From assembly GCF_004136635.1 (NCBI RefSeq), contig NZ_NOIU01000003.1:248001-312000 (forward strand): DNA of 64,000 nt. The letters are read 5' to 3'. The notes beneath the pieces are model-generated. The model saw only the letters and a program-made list of their open reading frames with translations. It ran no database searches and had not been told where the DNA came from. Below are positions 57,358 through 64,000 of the stretch, in pieces. The stretch comes from Rothia halotolerans. GTDB taxonomy: Bacteria > Actinomycetota > Actinomycetes > Actinomycetales > Micrococcaceae. Within the stretch, counting starts at the first letter, position 1. Each line of letters opens with the position of its first letter. The position numbers and the translations under genes were made by a program.

Positions 57358-58560
57358 ATGACGGAACGTATTGTGCTCGCGTACTCGGGAGGGCTCGACA
57401 CCTCCGTGGCCATCGGCTGGATCGGGGAGGCCACCGGCGCCGAGGTCATCGCCGTCGCCGTCGACGTCGGGCAGGGCGGCGAGGACCTGGAGACCATCCG
57501 CCAGCGCGCCCTGGACTGCGGCGCCGTCGAGGCCTACGTGGCCGACGCCCGCGACGAGTTCGCCAACGAGTACTGCATGCCCGCGCTGCAGGCCAACGGG
57601 CTGTACATGGACTCCTACCCGCTGGTCTCCGCGGTCTCCCGCCCGGTCATCGTGAAGCACCTGGTCCAGGCCGCGAAGCAGTTCGGCGCCACCACCGTGG
57701 CCCACGGCTGCACCGGCAAGGGCAACGACCAGGTCCGCTTCGAGGTCGGCATCCAGACCCTGGGCCCGGACCTGAAGTGCATCGCCCCGGTCCGGGACCT
57801 CGCGCTGACCCGCGAGAAGGCCATCGGCTACGCCGAGCAGAACAGCCTCCCGATCGTCACCACCAAGAAGAACCCCTTCTCGATCGACCAGAACGTGTGG
57901 GGCCGCGCCGTGGAGACCGGGTACCTCGAGGACATCTGGAACGGTCCCACCAAGGACGTCTACGACTACACCGACGACCCGAGCTTCCCGCCGCCGGCCG
58001 ACGAGGTCGTCATCTCCTTCGAGCGCGGCGTCCCGGTCGCGATCGACGGCGAGGCGGTCACCCCCCTCGAGGCCATCCAGATCATGAACCGCCGCGCCGG
58101 CGCCCAGGGGATCGGCCGCATCGACATCGTCGAGGACCGGCTGGTGGGCATCAAGTCCCGCGAGATCTACGAGGCGCCCGGCGCGATGGCGCTCATCGCC
58201 GCCCACCGCGAGCTGGAGAACGTCACGATCGAGCGCGAGCAGGCCCGGTTCAAGAGGACCGTGGGCCAGCGCTGGACCGAGTTGGTCTACGACGGCCAGT
58301 GGTTCTCCCCGCTCAAGCGCTCGCTGGACGCCTTCATCGCCGACACCCAGCAGATGGTCAACGGCGAGATCCGGATGGAGCTGCAGGGCGGGCGCGCGAC
58401 CGTGACCGGCCGCCGCTCCAAGACCTCGCTCTACGACTTCAACCTCGCGACCTACGACGAGGGCGACAGCTTCGACCAGTCCCAGGCCCGGGGCTTCATC
58501 GAGCTGTTCGGCATGTCCTCCAAGGTCGCCTCGGCCCGGGACCAGCGGCTCCAGGGCTGA
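57358..58560 (+). CDS. argG: Argininosuccinate synthase
   Basis: ATP-pyrophosphatase of 400 aa joining citrulline and aspartate. The PP-loop SGGLDTS is at residues 10-16; [14 protein letters not shown] and [15 protein letters not shown] follow. ATG 57358 follows GGAGGAGAAAGG; an upstream frame extension has no homology. It has its own ARG-box promoter and is followed by a strong terminator, so argG is a single-gene unit. Confidence 0.97.
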   Translation: MTERIVLAYSGGLDTSVAIGWIGEATGAEVIAVAVDVGQGGEDLETIRQRALDCGAVEAYVADARDEFANEYCMPALQANGLYMDSYPLVSAVSRPVIVKHLVQAAKQFGATTVAHGCTGKGNDQVRFEVGIQTLGPDLKCIAPVRDLALTREKAIGYAEQNSLPIVTTKKNPFSIDQNVWGRAVETGYLEDIWNGPTKDVYDYTDDPSFPPPADEVVISFERGVPVAIDGEAVTPLEAIQIMNRRAGAQGIGRIDIVEDRLVGIKSREIYEAPGAMALIAAHRELENVTIEREQARFKRTVGQRWTELVYDGQWFSPLKRSLDAFIADTQQMVNGEIRMELQGGRATVTGRRSKTSLYDFNLATYDEGDSFDQSQARGFIELFGMSSKVASARDQRLQG

Positions 58561-58580
58561 TCCGAGGCCGGAAGGCCGCG

Positions 58581-58624
58581 GGGTCCGGCTCTCCCCGACC
58601 GAGTGGTCGGGGAGAGCCGGGCCC
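58581..58624 (+). terminator. argG terminator
   Basis: Perfect 16-bp stem (58585-58600 with 58605-58620, left arm starting CCGGCTCTCC) closed by a GAGT loop and extended by GGG/CCC. Confidence 0.9.
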
Positions 58625-58654
58625 CGGACGGCCATCCAGCCGGTGAACCGGTGA

Positions 58655-60229
<1,575 letters not shown>

Positions 60230-60252
60230 CGCCTCACCCGCCCGCCCTGCAC

Positions 60253-60288
60253 GGGCCCGGTCCTCCTCGCGGGGGACCGGGCCCTTTT
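60253..60288 (+). terminator. argH terminator
   Basis: GGGCCCGGTCC (60253-60263) pairs perfectly with GGACCGGGCCC (60274-60284), followed by TTTT. Confidence 0.92.
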
Positions 60289-60317
60289 CATCCGTGCGCG
60301 AAGCGGGAGCCCGGCAC

Positions 60318-60346
60318 TGTTCGGGGGCCCCGCGGTGGCGTACCCT
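60318..60346 (+). promoter_or_regulatory. apt promoter
   Basis: TGTTCG (60318-60323), 17 bases, TACCCT (60341-60346). An in-frame GTG at 60352 is five bases downstream and could be a leaderless alternative start. Confidence 0.45.
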
Positions 60347-60402
60347 ATTGTGTGCACTTTGCGTCCAGGGGACCCCTGCGCAGCCGAGAGCGGAAGCGAG
60401 CC

Positions 60403-60954
60403 ATGCACGAATCCTCCACCCCCACCGCGGACCGCGCGGTAGCCCGCACCATCGAGCGGGTCTGCGCGATCATCCCCGACTATCCCGAGCCGGGCATCGT
60501 CTTCCGCGACCTCACCCCCCTCTTCGCCCACGGCGCCGCCTTCCGGGAGACGATCGACGCCCTGCTGGCGGAGTTCGAGGGGCAGTACGACGTGATCGCC
60601 GGCGTCGAGGCCCGCGGCTTCCTGCTGGCCTCGGCGGCGGCCTACGCGGCCGGCGTCGGCGTCATGCCGGTGCGCAAGCAGGGCAAGCTGCCGCGCGAGA
60701 CCTACGCCGAGACGTACCAGCTGGAGTACGGCACCGCGACGCTGGAGATCCACCGCGACGACGTCCCCGCCGGCAGCCGCGTCCTGATCCTGGACGACGT
60801 GCTCGCCACGGGCGGCACCCTGGCGGCGGCGACCCGGCTCATGGAGCGCGCCGGGCTGAGCACGGCGGGGATCGGCGTGGTGATGGAGCTCGACGGCCTC
60901 GGCGGGCGCGAGGCCCTGGGCGGACAGCGGGTCAGCGCGCTGTACACCGCCTAG
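60403..60954 (+). CDS. apt: Adenine phosphoribosyltransferase
   Basis: Purine salvage enzyme making AMP from adenine and PRPP; 183 aa. The PRPP-binding loop VLILDDVLATGGTL is at 127-140, and the substrate-side IPDYPEPGIVFRDLTPL and GVEARGFL are typical. ATG 60403 gives the usual length with a GGAAG ribosome site; GTG 60352 would add 17 basic residues. It is placed next to helD here rather than beside rel as in mycobacteria. Confidence 0.94.
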   Translation: MHESSTPTADRAVARTIERVCAIIPDYPEPGIVFRDLTPLFAHGAAFRETIDALLAEFEGQYDVIAGVEARGFLLASAAAYAAGVGVMPVRKQGKLPRETYAETYQLEYGTATLEIHRDDVPAGSRVLILDDVLATGGTLAAATRLMERAGLSTAGIGVVMELDGLGGREALGGQRVSALYTA

Positions 60955-61178
60955 GCCCCGCCCCGCCGCCGGCCCCGCACCGCGCCGGCGGCACCGGCGG
61001 CCCCCTCCGCCCGGCCCCGGCGGCACCGCCGATCCCCGCCGCGAGGCCCGACCGCACCGCCCGCCCCGTCCGCCGGACCCGGCCGCACCGCCCGCCTGAC
61101 CCGCCGAGCCCGGCGGCATCTCCCGCGGGGGCGCGATCCGCCCTCCACACCTTCGCACCCGATGAGGAACGCACACCC
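60955..61178 (+). other. C-rich spacer between apt and helD
   Basis: 224 bp with strong C-over-G bias on the plus strand and few A or T, including two copies of CCGCACCGCCCGCC (61052-61065, 61083-61096). No gene is credible here. Unstructured C-rich RNA after a stop codon is what Rho-dependent termination uses; this reading is inference. Confidence 0.4.
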
Positions 61179-63512
61179 ATGTCTGACATCGCCGACACCA
61201 CCCCCAGCACAGTCTTCGAGGACGACGAGCAGCGGACCGAGCAGGAGCTCCGCGAGCGGCAGCTCGAGGAGGCCATGGCCCACGAGGGCGCCTACGTGGA
61301 CCGCCTCTACGAGCGTCTCGAGGCGGTCCGCGAGGAGACCCGCGGGAAGCTCGCCCAGGTGCGCCGCGACGCGCCGGGCGGGAGCCACCAGAACCGCTCC
61401 GAGCGGGACGCCTACGCGACCCACTACGAGGACCGGCTCGCCCAGCTCGACGCCGTGGACCACCGCCTGGTCTTCGGCCGCCTGGACCTCGACGACGGCT
61501 CGACCCGGTACATCGGCCGCATCGGCCTGACCGACGAGGACTACGAGCGGCTCATGGTGGACTGGCGCGCCCCCGAGGCCGGCACCTTCTACCAGGCGAC
61601 GGCCTTCGACCGGCAGGGCGTGCAGCGGCGTCGCCACCTGATCCTCGAGCGCCGGGCGCTGCGCAACATCGAGGACGACGTGCTGGACCCCGAGTTCCTC
61701 GACGGCGAGGAGGTGCTGCACGGCGAGGGCGCGCTGCTGGCCGCGCTGAACCGCAAGCGCACCGGCCGGATGGGCGACATCGTCGCCACGATCCAGGCCG
61801 AGCAGGACCGGATCATCCGCTCCGAGCTGCCCGGCGTCCACGTGGTGCAGGGCGGGCCCGGCACCGGCAAGACCGCCGTCGCGCTGCACCGCGCGGCCTA
61901 CCTGCTGTACACCAACCGGGAGCGGCTGGAGAAGTCGGGCGTGCTGGTGGTCGGGCCGTCCTCCTCGTTCATGTGGTACATCGAGCGGGTGCTGCCCTCG
62001 CTGGGGGAGACCGGCGTCGTCATGTCCTCCCTGGCGACCCTGTACCCGGGGATCCGCGCCGTGCCGGAGCGCGACGTCGAGGTCGCCCGGCTCAAGGGCT
62101 CCCTGCGGATGGCGGAGGTCGTGAGGAAGGCCGTGGCCGACCGGCAGAAGGTCCCCGAGCAGACCCAGCGCCTGCGCGTGGACTCCTCGACCGTGGAGCT
62201 GACGCCGAAGCAGGTCAGGCACGCCCGCGAGCGGGCCCGCGCGACCGGCAAGCCGCACAACCAGGCCCGCGAGACCTTCGTGAAGACGCTGGTCAATCAG
62301 CTCGCCGACCAGCTGGAGAAGCAGCTCAACGAGTCGAGCGGCAACGACGCCGAGCGCCCCTACCTGGCCGAGGACGTGCGGCAGTCCCGCGACGTGCGGG
62401 TGGCCCTGAACCTCGCCTGGATGCCGCTGCGCGCCGAGACCCTGATCCGGGACCTGCTCAGCAAGCGCCGGTACCTGGACTCGGCCGCCCCGTGGCTCGA
62501 CGACGCCCAGGCGGAGGCCCTGCTGCGCTCGCCGGAGGCACCGTTCACGGAGGCCGACGTGCCGTTGCTCGACGAGGCGGCCGAGCTGCTCGGCGACTTC
62601 GAGTCGGCCGTGGGCCAGGCCGCCGCCCGGGCCGCGGCGGAGCACGCCGCGAACCTGGAGAACGCGAGCAAGACGCTGGAGAACGTCGACGCCGCCCTCG
62701 AGGAGTTCGGGGTCAACGGCGTCGTGACCGCGGAGATGCTGGCGGGGATGAACCGGACCGGGGCAGCCCGGATGACCGCCGCCGAGGCCGCGGTCTCCGA
62801 CCGGACCTGGGCCTACGGGCACGTGGTGATCGACGAGGCGCAGGAGCTCTCGCCGATGCAGTGGCGCCTGCTGATGCGACGCTGCCCGATGAAGTCCTTC
62901 ACGATCGTCGGCGACATCGCGCAGGCCTCCGCCGCGGCGGCCTCGAGCAGCTGGGACGAGGCGCTGGAGCCCTTCGTGGGGGACCGCTTCGAGCTCGACG
63001 AGCTCACGGTCAACTACCGGACCCCGGCCCAGATCTCGGACGCGGCCGTCGCGATGGCCCGTGCCGCGGGGCTTGAGGTCTCCGCGCCGAGGGCCGTGCG
63101 CGAGGGGGAATGGGCGCCGCGGGTGATCCGCACGGACGACGTCGCGGCCGAGGTGGCCCGGCGGGTCGCGGACGACCTCTCGCTCGTGGCCGGCGGGCTG
63201 GTCGGCGTGATCGCGGCCGAGCCCGAGTACGCCGAGGTCGCCCGGGCGGTGACCGAGGCCCACCGGGACGTGGTGGGCAGCAGCGAGACCGCCCTGGAGC
63301 GCCAGGTTCTGGTCCTGACCCCGTGGGAGGCCAAGGGGCTGGAGTTCGACACGGTGGTCATCGCCGAGCCCGCCTCGGTGATCCGGGCGGGCCACGGCGT
63401 CGTGGGCGACCTCTACGTCAGCATGACCCGCCCGACGCAGCGGCTGAGCATGGTGTGCTCCGGGGAGGTCCCGGCCGGACTGGAGCCCTGGACCGCCGAC
63501 GCCGGGGCCTGA
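61179..63512 (+). CDS. helD: HelD-like UvrD/Rep superfamily 1 helicase
   Basis: 777-aa SF1 ATPase. An N-terminal antiparallel coiled coil (about 17-75, RELQLEEAMAHEG-type helix and LYERLEAVREETRGKLAQV) precedes the motor with Walker A GGPGTGKT at 225-232, Walker B VVIDEAQE (Asp552-Glu553) and NYRTP. Domain order matches HelD proteins, which pull RNA polymerase off DNA; actinobacterial relatives also affect rifamycin sensitivity. That role is family knowledge, not shown here. ATG 61179 follows GAGGAA; the long open frame upstream is C-rich spacer. Confidence 0.9.
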   Translation: MSDIADTTPSTVFEDDEQRTEQELRERQLEEAMAHEGAYVDRLYERLEAVREETRGKLAQVRRDAPGGSHQNRSERDAYATHYEDRLAQLDAVDHRLVFGRLDLDDGSTRYIGRIGLTDEDYERLMVDWRAPEAGTFYQATAFDRQGVQRRRHLILERRALRNIEDDVLDPEFLDGEEVLHGEGALLAALNRKRTGRMGDIVATIQAEQDRIIRSELPGVHVVQGGPGTGKTAVALHRAAYLLYTNRERLEKSGVLVVGPSSSFMWYIERVLPSLGETGVVMSSLATLYPGIRAVPERDVEVARLKGSLRMAEVVRKAVADRQKVPEQTQRLRVDSSTVELTPKQVRHARERARATGKPHNQARETFVKTLVNQLADQLEKQLNESSGNDAERPYLAEDVRQSRDVRVALNLAWMPLRAETLIRDLLSKRRYLDSAAPWLDDAQAEALLRSPEAPFTEADVPLLDEAAELLGDFESAVGQAAARAAAEHAANLENASKTLENVDAALEEFGVNGVVTAEMLAGMNRTGAARMTAAEAAVSDRTWAYGHVVIDEAQELSPMQWRLLMRRCPMKSFTIVGDIAQASAAAASSSWDEALEPFVGDRFELDELTVNYRTPAQISDAAVAMARAAGLEVSAPRAVREGEWAPRVIRTDDVAAEVARRVADDLSLVAGGLVGVIAAEPEYAEVARAVTEAHRDVVGSSETALERQVLVLTPWEAKGLEFDTVVIAEPASVIRAGHGVVGDLYVSMTRPTQRLSMVCSGEVPAGLEPWTADAGA

Positions 63513-63565
63513 GCGGGACCGCCGGAGCCGAGGAGACGAGGGGAGGAGCACGGGATGGTCAGTGG

Positions 63566-63571
63566 TAGCCT
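63566..63571 (+). promoter_or_regulatory. tyrS -10 element, leaderless arrangement
   Basis: TAGCCT seven bases before GTG 63579, with no ribosome site between. Confidence 0.5.
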
Positions 63572-63578
63572 GAACCCC

Positions 63579-64000
63579 GTGACGGAGAATCAGGTGATCG
63601 AAGCGGTCCACGGGCTCGAGGAGCAGTCCAACGACCCGAGCTTCGCGAATGTGTGGCAGGAACTTCAGTGGCGCGGGCTGGTCCACGTCTCGACCGACGT
63701 CGAGGCGCTGGAGAGGGCCCTGAGCGAGGAGAGGATCACCTATTACTGCGGGTTCGATCCCACGGCGGCCTCCCTGCACCTCGGCCACCTGGTCCAGTTG
63801 CTGCTGATGCGCCGCCTCCAGCTGGCCGGCCACAGCCCCCTCGGGCTGGTGGGCGGCTCGACAGGCCTGATCGGGGACCCCCGGCAGACCTCGGAGCGCA
63901 CGCTGAACCCGCGCGAGGTCGTGGAGGAGTGGGTGGACGCCCTGCGGGGGCAGGTCCAGCGCTTCCTCTCCTTCGAGGGGGACAACGCCGCGCGGATGGT
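63579..64000 (+). CDS. tyrS: Tyrosine--tRNA ligase (N-terminal part, runs off the window)
   Basis: Class I synthetase; the first 140 residues are present and the rest lies beyond the right edge. [18 protein letters not shown] contains the HIGH-type motif HLGH at 67-70, and [11 protein letters not shown] is the second ATP-binding segment. GTG 63579 was chosen from the -10 spacing; it gives an N-terminal extension of about 25 residues ([16 protein letters not shown]) ahead of the usual start near [12 protein letters not shown]. Confidence 0.95.
   Translation, partial: MTENQVIEAVHGLEEQSNDPSFANVWQELQWRGLVHVSTDVEALERALSEERITYYCGFDPTAASLHLGHLVQLLLMRRLQLAGHSPLGLVGGSTGLIGDPRQTSERTLNPREVVEEWVDALRGQVQRFLSFEGDNAARM

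Noticed and set aside
60294-61178. helD extended upstream to about 1,070 residues
   Set aside because: The upstream part reads through apt in another frame and through C-rich spacer; ATG 61179 has a ribosome site and begins the recognised coiled coil.

Overview
The window is about 70% G+C, densely packed and mostly plus-strand. Gene order and protein sequences point to an actinobacterium, most likely Micrococcales and close to Micrococcaceae (Kocuria/Micrococcus/Arthrobacter-like); the genus is inference. The order rpsO-pnp-M16 peptidase-dapB-dapA-rnj-ftsK-pgsA-clgR-DUF3046-recA-recX-miaB-miaA-dapF-hflX-lexA matches the mycobacterial rpsO-to-lexA region. The window holds 58 protein genes, all apparently intact except tyrS, which runs off the right end. 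I found no RNA gene, IS element, prophage or CRISPR array.

Layout. 1-5188: 3-methyladenine glycosylase, S15, PNPase and an M16 peptidase. 5217-7139: an inserted membrane acyltransferase with an SGNH domain. 7325-11418: lysine/peptidoglycan genes dapB and dapA flanking a membrane protein, then RNase J. 11516-22840: ftsK, pgsA, cinA, clgR, DUF3046, recA-recX, miaB, miaA, dapF. 22975-30439: an accessory redox island, with a minus-strand three-gene operon (gluconate-dehydrogenase-subunit-3-like protein, GMC flavoenzyme, FAD/Fe-S D-2-hydroxyacid dehydrogenase) divergent from an IclR regulator that is followed by an SDR and a small monooxygenase. 30573-36512: an RNA methyltransferase, hflX, a DinG-type helicase, and lexA divergent from a LysM membrane protein. 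36536-41532: hisC, hisB, hisH, a 55-residue membrane protein, hisA/priA, an SseB-like protein and DUF1844. 41736-48784: the infC-rpmI-rplT operon with its leader, an rRNA methyltransferase, a Nudix hydrolase and pheS-pheT. 50586-60229: arginine biosynthesis argC-J-B-D-F-R, an antisense ankyrin gene, argG and argH. 60403-64000: apt, a HelD-like helicase and tyrS.

Regulation is unusually legible. recA has a LexA box plus a second promoter matching the mycobacterial RecA-NDp (PafBC) motif. lexA and the LysM gene share a divergent region with two SOS boxes. infC starts with AUU behind a structured leader ending in a T-tailed attenuator. argC and argG carry ARG-box-like operators. At least nine genes have a TANNNT -10 element 6-8 bases before the start codon, which predicts leaderless mRNAs. 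Many operon junctions are 1-4 base stop/start overlaps, and several convergent or operon ends carry long perfect hairpins.

The least understood part is the redox island at 23-30 kb, whose substrate cannot be read from the sequence.
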